Shown piece after piece: positions 54,750 to 64,000 of a DNA stretch of 64,000 bases (position 1 is the stretch's first letter; each line of letters opens with the position of its first letter). The translations under genes and the position numbers were made by a program. Source of the stretch: Paenibacillus luteus (GTDB lineage: Bacteria; Bacillota; Bacilli; Paenibacillales; Paenibacillaceae); contig NZ_SKCD01000016.1 in the NCBI RefSeq assembly GCF_006542765.1, forward strand, positions 1-64,000. Reading direction: 5' to 3'. The notes beneath the pieces were generated by a model. It was not told the DNA's origin. It did no database searches and worked only from the letters and a program-made list of their open reading frames with translations.

Positions 54750-57700
54750 TTAATCTAATAAAAGAAGTTCTCTTGCTCGCGTAATCGCTTGAGCACGACG
54801 CTTCACTCCTAATTTTCCATATACACGAAATAGATAACTTTTAACTGTTCCTTCTGTTAAGCCAAAACGATAGGCGATTTCCTTATTGGACAAACCGTCC
54901 GTCAGCGCGTACAGGATCTCTGTTTCACGTTTCGTCAAATGCTCAGGCAGCTGTATTTGATCCTCGGCCGGAATAGCTGCAAAATGAAGCTCTGCATCAC
55001 TTGCTGCACTTATCTGTACCTTCGATTCCTCTAACGATTTTAGATATAACATCCGAGTGATCATCAGATCCAGCATATCCCGTACATCCTTGGTAAACAC
55101 TCCGGTGATGAAGTTGTTTTCCAGATAAAGGAGGGAAAGCAATGGTTTACCCGGAACAAGAATTGGCATACATAGTACAGATTTCGACTCATTTCGACGA
55201 ATATAAGGATCTGCGGCATAGGAGCTGCGCGAGGCATCAGCAAGCATAACCGATTCGCCTGTTTGGATCACATAACGAGCAATAGCCTCTGCATATTCTA
55301 TTGTGTCTACAGCAGTTCTCACTTCACCAGACTGATCCATAATGGAAAAGCGCTCTTCATCGCTGTTCAGTACATATCCCTTTTCTGCGCCCGAATAGCG
55401 AAGTGCGGTTTCAAGGAAACGGTTTAGTACCGTTTGGTTGAAATTCGTACGGGACCATTCGGTAATTTGGTGTAAGAGCGTCCTCTCGTCCGCGATTGCG
55501 GGCATTATTTTCCGATCCATTTCAATCGCTTCAACCTCTTCCACAATCGTCCTATCTAGTGCTTGTGATACAAAGGATGCTGATCGCAGCTCGTGGTATG
55601 TCTCTCTCAGTTTCCTTGCCTTGGCAACAGCCCCCCATTTTATATAGGCAGCGCATGCATCCGCGATAAGCGTATCTGCTCCGATCGTACTGCCTGCTTC
55701 TCTATAGAAAATCGAAGCCCGTTCTAATGCGATCCCCTCCATTAATGGTTGGCTCTCTAATCGTGCAGAACGAATCGCATCCTCATATCCTTTTGTTGCA
55801 GCTACTATATTTCCATCGATTCGCATTAGCTCAGCTCTGATAAGCAAATAAGCCGAAGACTCCTGTCCGAAATAGCCGGTCCATTTCTTCATAGCATACA
55901 ATTGTTTGCTAAGCTTAAGACGAATACCCTTACGCTCCCCTTTCGACGAATCCACATACATAGCAGCAAGGGTCAACGAGTGATAAATATGCTGCTTGCG
56001 AACTTGCATCCGTGTCTGCCTAAACGTGTTAAAACGGCCTTTCTCAACCCAGTCAAGCGCTTCACGATACCGTCCCTCCAAATAAGCAATTTCAATTTGG
56101 CAGGTACAGATGTAATAGACTTCATGATTCAGCGTCTCCTCTGAGCGCACGCTCTGTAAAGGTAAAGCAACTTCATCACTTTCCTTGTCCTCACCCTGCA
56201 TTCTCGCCACATACCATCTTGCAATTCGGAATATGCTGTGCGTTACCTCATCTACAAGCATCTGCGAAGTTTCTTCAAAATCTGAAATACGTTCAGACAA
56301 CGCATACAAATCACCGATATGCGTGGTTGTACTCGTCAACATAGCAATACTCACATAAGTCAAATTGGCAGATTCCATCCCATAGCGCATCGATTTCTCA
56401 AAATGCTCGACGCCTTCTTCTGGATTCTGTTGAAGTCTTGCAAGCCCCCTGATGTAGTTCAGTCGGCATTGCAAGTCATTGCTTTCAAAAGAAGTAGAAA
56501 GAAGAATAGCCGTATCAATATAATAAAGCCCGGTATAGGATAGAGAGATTTTATTTCTAAGAATGACCAAACCGTATCCAGCGAGTAAATACGCAAATGC
56601 TTCGTTATTTCCATGCTTCAGTCCATACCGAATGAATCTTGAGAATAATACGGCAGTCAATTCCAAGCTCAACGTAAATACTGACGTGGATATGGCCATT
56701 ACGAGATCAGACAATGCTTTATAATGAGGGTCACGATTTATGGGTAATTGCGCAAGCGCCTTACGCTTGTTGTACAACGCAATTTGCACCAGCATTAATT
56801 CCTTGGCAATCTCTGCTTTAGAAGGCTTAAGAGGCAGTCTCCACCCGAATTCCTCCAGTGCCCGCCGACCGATATTTACGGCTATAACGTCTCTCTTCAA
56901 ATAACTATTCATCCCAATCCAAATCATATAAATATGAGAGCGTTCAACCACATCCGTTGTACGCAGCATCAACCGTTTGAGCAGTTCTTCCGCGGCATCC
57001 GCGCGTCCGCACATATATTCACATTCGGGCATCTCCAGCATCAAACGATAGGCAAGTGAATGCGTACCTTCTCCGTCATCCTGAACTAGGTGCAATCCCA
57101 TATTTAAATAGTGCAGAGCAGCCGTAAACGCGGTCGCAGCCTTCGATTTCAGACCTGCCTGAAGATTGTATTCGGCCAGCTCGCTTCTCTCCGCCTCCTC
57201 CACCATCTCTTCGCAGCCCAAATTCAGATGATAAACCATATCAAAAATCGTTTCTTCCGTCTGACTGTGGGAGCGCAGCACTCGTCCAATCTTTAGATGC
57301 AGGCCCGCTTTCGCTGATTCGGGAACGGACATATAAGCAGCCTGCTGTACCCTGTCGTGTAAAAAAGTATAATAACCGTCATCCGTCCCATAAGCGTCAT
57401 ACTCTCGATAAAGTAAGCCTTCAGCCTCTACGGAGTGTAATAGCTTTCTTGTATGGGCCACGTCGCAATCGCTTACTAGAGCAATCATTGAAGGACGGAA
57501 GCGATGACCGATAGCCGCTGCAATGGCAAGCAGCTCAATCGTCTCTGCTCGCAGCTTCCGAATACGGTCGTTTATCAAATCAAGAATATCGGGGTCTTCA
57601 GGCATCTGTGTCACTATGGCTGCTTCCCAAGCCCACATCGATGCTTCCTCATCGAAATAGAGCTTTTGCTCCCTATATTGGCTGTCTAATAGATGGTGTA

Positions 57701-59123
57701 AATACAAGGGATTCCCACCTGTTCGATGGTAAAGCGACTCCGCAAGCAATCGAACCCTAGCCGAGTTTTCATTAACAATTTGCGATACAAATAGTCTCAC
57801 ATCAATATAGGTTAGTGGGGATATCGCGATATGATGGAACGCCATCGGAGTATCATCCATTTTTAAGGAAAGGGAGTGTTCCATCCAAAATGCTGCAGCA
57901 GTATGAGGCTCTCCGTTGCTTTTCTCTTCTGCCATAGCTTCCTCACGAAAAGCGCCTATGATGAGTAAACCGTGCAGCAGCTTATCATGTTCAACAGTAC
58001 GGAGAACCTCCACGGTAGCGGGATCCGCCCATTGGAGATCATCTAGAAATAGAACAAGCGGATGTGCCTTGTCTACAAATGCTTTTATAAAAATAGGAAG
58101 TAGGCGGCGGAGTCGAATAGTTGCTTCAGCAGGTGGAAGTATTTCTAAAGTAGGAATTACACCAAGAAGCGTTTCTGCCTCTGGCAGGAGTGCTGCAATA
58201 ACACCGGCTCCTTGCCCTAATACTTTCGCTAATCTAGTCTTCACCATGTCTACTCTCTCTGGTGCTTCGCTCAACGTTTGTTTAATCAACCTTCGAAGTG
58301 CCTGAAGAATTGGCGAAAACGGAATATCGCGATTCATCAATTCACATTTCCCCGCAATGAACTGAGCACCTTCCTTTGTAACTTGCACTTGAAATTGTTG
58401 GATGAGTGCAGTTTTACCATTCCCCGCCTGGCCGCTAACGAGCACAAACGCAGATTCGCCAGAACGAACCCGTTCGTAAACCTCACGAAGCTTCTCTTCT
58501 TCCATCTCACGCCCAAAGAGTGTCCGCGGCAGGCGAAAACGGCTTGCCTCATCTGCATGTGAAATGTCAAAAGATACGATATGACCGTCATCTAGCAATG
58601 AAGAAATACATCTCTTCAAATCCATTAGCAGCCCATAAGTGCTTTGATAACGCTCTTCTGGCGACTTCGACAGCAGCTTCATAATGATAGCTTCCAGTGA
58701 TTCGGAGAGCTCCGGACGCAACTCTCTCAGCGCTGTTGGAACAATTGCTAGATGAGCATGTATCCACTCTTCCGTACTCTCAGCTTGAAACGGTACTTTT
58801 CCAGCAAGCAATTCGTAATAAATCATGCCCAGCACATATAAATCGCTTCGCTCATCAGGCGAGCGGTTAAGTCTTCCCGTTTGTTCTGGTGATAGATAGA
58901 CGTAATCCGTTTCATACTGACCTTCGATTACAGCCAAATGGGTTTCCGAATCGATCACAATATGAGCTGGATTTAAATCACCTAATACAGTCCCACGCTT
59001 ATGTGCCGTATGAACCTGTTCCGTAATGGATATAGCTATATTTAAAAAGGTCAGAACTTCTATCGGAGTCCCTTTTAGCCATTCCTTTAGCTTAATTCCC
59101 TCTGTATACGGCAACTTTCCCAA
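54750..59123 (-). CDS. Pseudokinase-AAA-GAF-LuxR multidomain transcriptional regulator
   Basis: The protein has 1457 residues. Residues 1-170 form only the C-lobe of a protein kinase: the catalytic loop reads LGDLNPAH, with HRD altered, DFG is replaced around AVIEG, and YLSPEQTGR and DLYVLGMIYYELL remain. An AAA/STAND ATPase follows, with Walker A GQAGNGKT (231-238) and Walker B VLFLDD (357-362). A long TPR-like helical region spans about 600-1150 and a GAF domain about 1210-1360. A LuxR HTH ends the protein (LTKRETEILYALTDGLSNKEIAYRFGL). The TTG start is the first possible one after an in-frame stop, so the kinase N-lobe is truly absent. It lies upstream of two SLH genes, which may be targets. 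Confidence 0.88.
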   Translation of the reverse strand: MGKLPYTEGIKLKEWLKGTPIEVLTFLNIAISITEQVHTAHKRGTVLGDLNPAHIVIDSETHLAVIEGQYETDYVYLSPEQTGRLNRSPDERSDLYVLGMIYYELLAGKVPFQAESTEEWIHAHLAIVPTALRELRPELSESLEAIIMKLLSKSPEERYQSTYGLLMDLKRCISSLLDDGHIVSFDISHADEASRFRLPRTLFGREMEEEKLREVYERVRSGESAFVLVSGQAGNGKTALIQQFQVQVTKEGAQFIAGKCELMNRDIPFSPILQALRRLIKQTLSEAPERVDMVKTRLAKVLGQGAGVIAALLPEAETLLGVIPTLEILPPAEATIRLRRLLPIFIKAFVDKAHPLVLFLDDLQWADPATVEVLRTVEHDKLLHGLLIIGAFREEAMAEEKSNGEPHTAAAFWMEHSLSLKMDDTPMAFHHIAISPLTYIDVRLFVSQIVNENSARVRLLAESLYHRTGGNPLYLHHLLDSQYREQKLYFDEEASMWAWEAAIVTQMPEDPDILDLINDRIRKLRAETIELLAIAAAIGHRFRPSMIALVSDCDVAHTRKLLHSVEAEGLLYREYDAYGTDDGYYTFLHDRVQQAAYMSVPESAKAGLHLKIGRVLRSHSQTEETIFDMVYHLNLGCEEMVEEAERSELAEYNLQAGLKSKAATAFTAALHYLNMGLHLVQDDGEGTHSLAYRLMLEMPECEYMCGRADAAEELLKRLMLRTTDVVERSHIYMIWIGMNSYLKRDVIAVNIGRRALEEFGWRLPLKPSKAEIAKELMLVQIALYNKRKALAQLPINRDPHYKALSDLVMAISTSVFTLSLELTAVLFSRFIRYGLKHGNNEAFAYLLAGYGLVILRNKISLSYTGLYYIDTAILLSTSFESNDLQCRLNYIRGLARLQQNPEEGVEHFEKSMRYGMESANLTYVSIAMLTSTTTHIGDLYALSERISDFEETSQMLVDEVTHSIFRIARWYVARMQGEDKESDEVALPLQSVRSEETLNHEVYYICTCQIEIAYLEGRYREALDWVEKGRFNTFRQTRMQVRKQHIYHSLTLAAMYVDSSKGERKGIRLKLSKQLYAMKKWTGYFGQESSAYLLIRAELMRIDGNIVAATKGYEDAIRSARLESQPLMEGIALERASIFYREAGSTIGADTLIADACAAYIKWGAVAKARKLRETYHELRSASFVSQALDRTIVEEVEAIEMDRKIMPAIADERTLLHQITEWSRTNFNQTVLNRFLETALRYSGAEKGYVLNSDEERFSIMDQSGEVRTAVDTIEYAEAIARYVIQTGESVMLADASRSSYAADPYIRRNESKSVLCMPILVPGKPLLSLLYLENNFITGVFTKDVRDMLDLMITRMLYLKSLEESKVQISAASDAELHFAAIPAEDQIQLPEHLTKRETEILYALTDGLSNKEIAYRFGLTEGTVKSYLFRVYGKLGVKRRAQAITRARELLLLD

Positions 59124-59362
59124 TCCTCCATTGACCTTTCAAACTACTAAAAAATGAACAACTCTATGGTTCATCTTATTCTAACATTAACTATTAAAGT
59201 AAAAATACACATTTCGACAAGCAGAGTGAATCTTCTCTATTACTAAAAAATTCACTGTTTAGAGACTACGCTCATACATCATATAGCAATAAAATGGAAA
59301 CTTATTCCTTGTTCCCACCGTCTATGATTTTGAATGAATTCAAAAAGGCGGGTGAGTTGTAA

Positions 59363-59707
59363 ATGAATAAGATTTATATGCTAATAAGTTTCCTCATTAA
59401 TTTTATTTTTGGTTTTATTTCGATGTATGCTTTCTTATGGTGGGCAATTACCTTTTATTCCGTTAATTGCTTAATCAATGGTTGTTCAGATATGGTAGGA
59501 GAAGAATGGTCCGGAATTATTGTGGGGTTGATTATAGCAGGAACGATAAGTATTGTTCTAGTTCCTCTAACGATTTTTACGAACTTAAAATTGTTACGGG
59601 TTATGGGGATACAAAAAAAATATTATCTTCTGTTTATTTTACCTGTATTAATAGTTGGTTGTGCTCTTAGCTATTACATAAGAACGCATAACATTGGTCC
59701 GTTTTAA
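59363..59707 (+). CDS. Hypothetical membrane protein, 114 residues
   Basis: Three membrane helices are predicted (about 6-32, 48-72 and 85-106). The ATG is seven bases after GGGTGAG, a moderate ribosome binding site. Two Cys (about 35 and 41) lie in the first external loop. No family is recognised. It is divergent from the LuxR-type giant and convergent with the GDSL hydrolase gene. Confidence 0.55.
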   Translation: MNKIYMLISFLINFIFGFISMYAFLWWAITFYSVNCLINGCSDMVGEEWSGIIVGLIIAGTISIVLVPLTIFTNLKLLRVMGIQKKYYLLFILPVLIVGCALSYYIRTHNIGPF

Positions 59708-59777
59708 GTGGATATATTTAGATTTCTGTAATGCCAGAACTTTTTAAACGTTCGGTTTGTTTGCGATTAACTGAGAA

Positions 59778-59817
59778 AAGAAAAACCACATGGAGTTGCT
59801 ACACTCGCATGTGGTTT
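59778..59817 (-). terminator. Terminator of the GDSL hydrolase gene
   Basis: AACCACATG and CATGTGGTT make a 9-bp stem; the minus strand continues TTTTTCTTTTC. The flanking A/T pairs may allow it to work in both directions. Confidence 0.8.
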
Positions 59818-59844
59818 CGAACATTTTATTACATATTTTCAAGC

Positions 59845-61146
59845 TTAAGAATTGACGAATACCGTTCTAAGCTTCTCCAAATAGTGGACATCCAATCCAA
59901 ATCCCTCTGCTATTGCCGCAAGCGGAACATACGTCTTATGTTCTTTGCCTACTTTATTCAAGAAAGCAGGCGTATCCAGGCTTATCGCTACCCCGTCTAA
60001 ATAAATTTCGGAAGCGCCGATTTGAACCGTTAGACTGTGCTCACCGTAAGTAATAGCTGCTGTTTTGGACTTTGAATCCCATACGGTAACAGCTCCAAAT
60101 GCCTGGACAATATCTTGAATAGAGATAAAGCTTCTGTTTTCTTTAAGTACTGGCTGATATGGCGTATTTAATTTCGCACCATTGACAATCACATTAATCG
60201 TTTGGCCGCTGGCTGCGGATAACGCTGTATGTGAACCCCAGATCGTTTCGGAAATTACCTTTGCAATGATTTCATAACCGGACTGATTTGGATGAAAATC
60301 CCGATCTGCAATCATATGTGTTAGTTGAGCTTCCTTGCCAATGAACTCGGAGGCCACATGTGCAACTTTAATTTTCACACCTTGAGCAGCAAGCGCACTG
60401 GCAAGCTTATCTACAGTAGCCGTAAAAGCTTTCGACACCTCTACCAGCTTAGGGTACAAAGCTGCGTCAGCTATTGCCGGCAGAGGCTGATACTGATCTG
60501 CAATAATAATTTCAGCATTAGGGTTTATTTTATATAAATTTTGAATGGCTTGGTTTACATTTTCACCGTAGGCAGTCAATAAAGCCGATACGCTTTCTGC
60601 AAGTTGTTGATCATTTAAAGTTGAACCGGCAATAAGCAATTGGGAGACATCATTTCCGCCAATAGTTAGAACAATTAGGTTAGAATCTGCAATACTCCCA
60701 CGAATTTGCTCCGTATTTGCTCCGAGTTTTGCCGCATTAGGATCAATTAGATTAGGCTGTATCGCCTCCGCGTCCACCTTTGTGCCTGACTGAATAGCCT
60801 CGACAAAAGATTTTAATCCTCCCGTCTTCAGTCCGGAAATGCCATAGTTGTTGACCGTTGTACGTCCATGAAGAAGTCCTTGCTCATTTAGACGCTCCAC
60901 ATAGCCGTAAGGTAACGCTTTCAAATTAGGCTCATAACCTACTGTAATCGAATCTCCCAATGTGACAATCCGATATTTTGCAGCTACCTGTTTGTTCACC
61001 GTACTTTGAGCGGAATCAACAGCTTGGCTTGCAGCTGCTTCTACCTTTGACACAGGCAATCCCGCTGGGGATAGCAAAAAAGCACTTGCTAGCAAGGCGA
61101 CCGACCATTTTTTTGTGTGCGTTTTCCAATTACCTAAATTTTTCAT
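59845..61146 (-). CDS. Secreted SGNH/GDSL hydrolase with copper-amine-oxidase-like C-terminal domain
   Basis: This gene encodes 433 residues. A signal peptide ends near KVEAAA (about 37). The SGNH esterase/lipase domain has GDSIT (block I, nucleophile Ser), the Gly of YGISG, GGNDV (block III) and DRDFHPN (block V, Asp and His). The last about 110 residues are a Cu_amine_oxidN1-like module (VIVNGAKLNTPYQPVLKENRSFISIQDI), a repeat common in secreted Bacillales proteins and probably wall-associated. The substrate may be an acyl ester or acetylated polysaccharide. The ATG follows GGGAGTGTC. Confidence 0.9.
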   Translation of the reverse strand: MKNLGNWKTHTKKWSVALLASAFLLSPAGLPVSKVEAAASQAVDSAQSTVNKQVAAKYRIVTLGDSITVGYEPNLKALPYGYVERLNEQGLLHGRTTVNNYGISGLKTGGLKSFVEAIQSGTKVDAEAIQPNLIDPNAAKLGANTEQIRGSIADSNLIVLTIGGNDVSQLLIAGSTLNDQQLAESVSALLTAYGENVNQAIQNLYKINPNAEIIIADQYQPLPAIADAALYPKLVEVSKAFTATVDKLASALAAQGVKIKVAHVASEFIGKEAQLTHMIADRDFHPNQSGYEIIAKVISETIWGSHTALSAASGQTINVIVNGAKLNTPYQPVLKENRSFISIQDIVQAFGAVTVWDSKSKTAAITYGEHSLTVQIGASEIYLDGVAISLDTPAFLNKVGKEHKTYVPLAAIAEGFGLDVHYLEKLRTVFVNS

Positions 61147-61550
61147 CGATTACTGACACTCCCTATCTATTCATATTTGCTTAATCAATCATCACCAAAT
61201 ATTGTAATATATTTAAACGGTAAATCCTAGTGCCTAGTGCAATTAATCTTGCATATTTAACATACCATCTATAGTCACGATCAAGATGCTAGCAGGTATA
61301 ACAAACCGTTCTTAAAAAACAACACTACACCTTAAATATAGTACCTATATCAACAATTTGAAAGCGGATACAATAAAAAAGGTAAAGTCTTCTGCATGTG
61401 CTTTTGCAAATTTTCTAATGTTCAGCTCTCTGCTGAACTAGAAGGGAGTGATAGGTCTATTTCTTAAATTTCAGCAGCCCAATTCCGTATCCTGCAGTCG
61501 ATTGGCAAGACAACATTTTATTGAATGCTAGTGTGAAGGGGGAATTTGTT
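61147..61550. other. 404-base intergenic region between divergent secreted-protein genes
   Basis: It contains a GTTCAGC / GCTGAAC dyad (61420-61438) with a five-base loop but no T run, and is otherwise A/T-rich without an open frame. It should hold promoters for both divergent genes; no convincing -35/-10 pair stands out to me. Confidence 0.4.
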
Positions 61551-64000
61551 TTGAAAAAGGGATTAGCATTAACGTTAGTGTTTTGCATGTGCTTATCAAT
61601 ACTGACAAGCATCGGCAGGCTAACAACCGTTTCGGCTGAGACGCAATACGAAGAGATCAATACCGTTACTGGGGATGTCTATTACGGAGATTTCGTCTGG
61701 GGTAGCTGGTATTTTGATTGGAACGAAAATATAGCTAAAAAGCTGGTCAATGGGAATTTACAATCTGAAGGCAACCATTCCTCACTTACGACAGGACAAG
61801 TGTATACACACGGAGACCTAGTTATGATTGGTCTTGATCAGGAGGTAACCTTTAAGAAAATACAACTAAAATCAACTAATAATGGAGAAATGCCTTATAG
61901 ATTTAGGCTGGAATATGCCAATACGGCGTTGTCTTCCCCTCCTGATGTTCCTCAATCTAAGACTACGATCGGTGAGTATACAGACTATAGCATTTCAGGC
62001 GATACAATTACGATTGAACTAGAAGAATCTATAACCGCGCGCAGCATATGGCTTCAAGCCTTGACGATCGGGGCTGATCAAGAGCCCGGTGCAACACCAT
62101 GGTCTGTTTCGGAAATACTTTTGTATAAGGAGAATTTTAATATAGTGCCCGATAAACCAATTCATTTAACAACGGCAGATAGTCAAGAACATTCCCTATC
62201 GTTCAAATGGTCGGCTCAAAACAATAATTACTCCAGTTTTGATATATACCGATCGGACGAAGAGAACGGTGAATATTTGAAAATAGGTTCGACTATGGAT
62301 GCCACCCATTTCACAGATCATGAATTAATTCAAGACGTAACCTATTACTACAAAATCAAAGCAGTCAACCATATAGGCGAATCGGAGTTTAGTGACGTAC
62401 TGACGATGAAAACCAAACTGGCTGTGGGCGACTTGATCATTAACGAAGCCGATGACATCATTACACTTTCATGGTCAGAAGCAGAGAATGCTTCCGGCTA
62501 TGAGATTTATCGAGCGACAGGAAAATATAGCCATTATACGCTATTAGGGAATTCAGAGACCTCAGCTTTTACGGATTCTGTTGCCGGGGAAAAATATCGT
62601 TACTATTACAAGGTTCGCTTTGTCAAAGAAAATGGCGATAGATCGGATTTTTCCGAAGATGTCTCGTTGGAAGGGGAACTTTTTGGAAATTCGATGACCA
62701 TCTATAGCCAGACAGACGATCATGCAATCATCAATCGCATGACAGCCGAAACAGCCAAGAAGATGAAACCGATGGCTCTGGCTGAATTTAGCACCGATCG
62801 ATATGCTTACTTATTTAAGCCGGGGAACTACAACATCGATCCCATCGATGTCGGATATTATACGTCTGTTTATGGTCTAGGCGCTACCCCTCTTGAGACC
62901 ATTGTTCCGAAGATTCAAGTAGCTGCTTCGGAATATAACTCATTGACGAATTTTTGGCGTTCCCTCGAGAACATCGGAATTAATGCTGGGGACCCTGCCA
63001 ACGAAGTGATGTGGGCGGCATCACAGGCAGCGCCCGCTAGAAGGCTTTATGTGAACGGGAAATTGCAATTTGATGATAACCAAAAGTATGCTAGCGGCGG
63101 ATTTTTGGCAGACAGCTTTATTACTGGCCAGACGGGCTCTTTTTCCCAGCAGCAATATTTCCTTCGAAACAATACGATGACCGAGAGCTGGTTCGGAGGG
63201 GTTTGGAATATGCTTTTTGTAGGCGTAGAAAATGCTCCTACCGAATCAACTGACTGGCATACAACTTCTTATGCGTCTTATACCGTTGAAGAACAAACGC
63301 CGATCGTAAGAGAAAAGCCTTTCCTCTACATGAACAGCAGCAGCGGTGAGTACGAAGTTTTCGTCCCAGGCATCCGGCAAAATTCAACTGGCGTATCTTG
63401 GTCAGAAGGCAATCCAGGCGTTGGTACATCGATATCCATCGATGATTTTCATGTGTTAAGAGCAGACATCGATACAGCAGATACGATTAACGCAGCGTTA
63501 TCTCAAGGCAAACACTTGCTTCTAACGCCTGGGATATACAAGATCGATAAACCGTTGAAAGTAAACAAAGCTAATACGGTTGTTTTGGGAATAGGGATGG
63601 CGACAATCGTCCCTACAAGTGGAAACGATGCCCTACAGATTGCCGATGTAGATGGCGTTACCGTGGCAGGAATATTAATCGATGCAGGCGAAGCCGGCTC
63701 CGAGCATTTGCTTCAAGTTGGGCCAGAAGATGCATCAGCAGACCACAGCGCAAATCCAACGCTATTGGCGGATGTATTTACTCGTATTGGAGGAGCCGTT
63801 GACGGCAAAGCGGAGGTTTCCGTTGAAATCAACAGCAGTGACGTAATCGGCGACCACTTCTGGCTGTGGCGTGCCGATCATGGGTTGAATTCAGGCAGCA
63901 CGGGGTGGACAAAAAATGTTGCAAAAAATGGCGTCATTGTGAACGGGGACGACGTGACGATCTACGGGCTGTTTGTAGAACACTTTCAGGAATACCAGAC
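61551..64000 (+). CDS. Large secreted protein: FN3 domains plus beta-helix (partial, runs off the window)
   Basis: The frame opens with TTG at 61551, seven bases after AAGGGGGA, and stays open for more than 816 codons to the window edge. Residues 1-30 are a signal peptide (KKGLALTLVF... to VSAET). A jelly-roll-like domain (about 35-200) is followed by two fibronectin type III domains (about 205-290 and 295-380, each with YEIYR/FDIYRS and YYYKI/YYYKV). A second part begins near DHAIINRMTAETAKKM. It has the right-handed beta-helix start LLTPGIYKIDKPLKV, then GDHFWLWRADHG and VNGDDVTIYGLFVEHFQEYQ. This architecture is seen in bacterial proteins loosely annotated as coagulation factor 5/8 or GH55-like. 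Beta-1,3-glucan or another polysaccharide is a plausible substrate. Confidence 0.8.
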   Translation, partial: MKKGLALTLVFCMCLSILTSIGRLTTVSAETQYEEINTVTGDVYYGDFVWGSWYFDWNENIAKKLVNGNLQSEGNHSSLTTGQVYTHGDLVMIGLDQEVTFKKIQLKSTNNGEMPYRFRLEYANTALSSPPDVPQSKTTIGEYTDYSISGDTITIELEESITARSIWLQALTIGADQEPGATPWSVSEILLYKENFNIVPDKPIHLTTADSQEHSLSFKWSAQNNNYSSFDIYRSDEENGEYLKIGSTMDATHFTDHELIQDVTYYYKIKAVNHIGESEFSDVLTMKTKLAVGDLIINEADDIITLSWSEAENASGYEIYRATGKYSHYTLLGNSETSAFTDSVAGEKYRYYYKVRFVKENGDRSDFSEDVSLEGELFGNSMTIYSQTDDHAIINRMTAETAKKMKPMALAEFSTDRYAYLFKPGNYNIDPIDVGYYTSVYGLGATPLETIVPKIQVAASEYNSLTNFWRSLENIGINAGDPANEVMWAASQAAPARRLYVNGKLQFDDNQKYASGGFLADSFITGQTGSFSQQQYFLRNNTMTESWFGGVWNMLFVGVENAPTESTDWHTTSYASYTVEEQTPIVREKPFLYMNSSSGEYEVFVPGIRQNSTGVSWSEGNPGVGTSISIDDFHVLRADIDTADTINAALSQGKHLLLTPGIYKIDKPLKVNKANTVVLGIGMATIVPTSGNDALQIADVDGVTVAGILIDAGEAGSEHLLQVGPEDASADHSANPTLLADVFTRIGGAVDGKAEVSVEINSSDVIGDHFWLWRADHGLNSGSTGWTKNVAKNGVIVNGDDVTIYGLFVEHFQEYQ

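Noticed and set aside
61420-61438. Hairpin before the large secreted protein gene as a riboswitch or attenuator
   Set aside because: A 7-bp stem alone, without a T run or a recognisable aptamer, is not enough.

Overview
The window looks like a chromosomal segment of a spore-forming Gram-positive bacterium, most likely Paenibacillus or a close relative. The evidence is the 5' end of a Firmicutes-type 16S rRNA gene, SpoVR and CwlJ-type sporulation proteins, two large SLH-domain surface proteins, a YesM/YesN-type two-component pair beside a sugar ABC importer, and strong AGGAGG-type ribosome binding sites with frequent GTG and TTG starts. No plasmid, prophage or CRISPR array is visible.

Layout. 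0-0.5 kb: start of an rRNA operon (minus strand) with leader and promoter, divergent from glutaminase glsA. 1.6-8.6 kb: a DUF1232 protein, a heterodimeric ABC exporter, and an ArsR-type regulator downstream of a GH51 arabinofuranosidase. 8.9-13.8 kb: a GAF-GGDEF diguanylate cyclase convergent with a membrane histidine kinase, a YceI-like secreted protein, and spoVR behind a sigma-E-like promoter. 13.9-14.3 kb: a decayed IS3-family element abutting the end of a complete mrpABCDEFG Na+/H+ antiporter operon (14.3-20.1 kb, minus). A KdpD-like universal stress protein is transcribed divergently from it. 21.0-22.1 kb: a small tyrosine recombinase next to a hairpin that resembles the 3' end and terminator of a tmRNA gene.

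22.1-29.2 kb: a quinone-oxidoreductase-like gene divergent from a LysR regulator; an ECF sigma/anti-sigma pair; an alpha/beta hydrolase; and ctaA, whose promoter spacer is filled by a palindrome next to a divergent tetR gene. 29.2-31.8 kb is a decay zone with a broken FGGY sugar kinase and a fragmentary second copy of the alpha/beta hydrolase. 31.9-40.6 kb is a coherent sugar locus: YesN/YesM regulators, solute-binding lipoprotein, two permeases and a GH42 beta-galactosidase. No ATPase gene is present, so a shared one is probably used.

40.9-45.3 kb: cwlJ, a short-chain dehydrogenase with an AraC regulator, a second tmRNA-tail-like hairpin, a 52-residue membrane protein, and a second ECF sigma/anti-sigma pair with a candidate self-regulated promoter. 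45.3-59.1 kb: two SLH-anchored surface proteins (one a metallophosphoesterase, one built of tandem repeats of about 168 residues), two small membrane proteins, and a 1457-residue pseudokinase/AAA/GAF/LuxR regulator. 59.3-64 kb: a small membrane protein, a GDSL hydrolase, and the start of a large secreted FN3/beta-helix protein that begins with TTG and runs off the window.

Most recognisable themes are cell-envelope biology, plant-polysaccharide use and ion or stress homeostasis. The least expected features are the operator-in-promoter arrangement at ctaA, the recombinase that lacks its first catalytic arginine beside tmRNA-like tails, the kinase-lobe-less LuxR giant, and the traceable gene decay at 29-32 kb.
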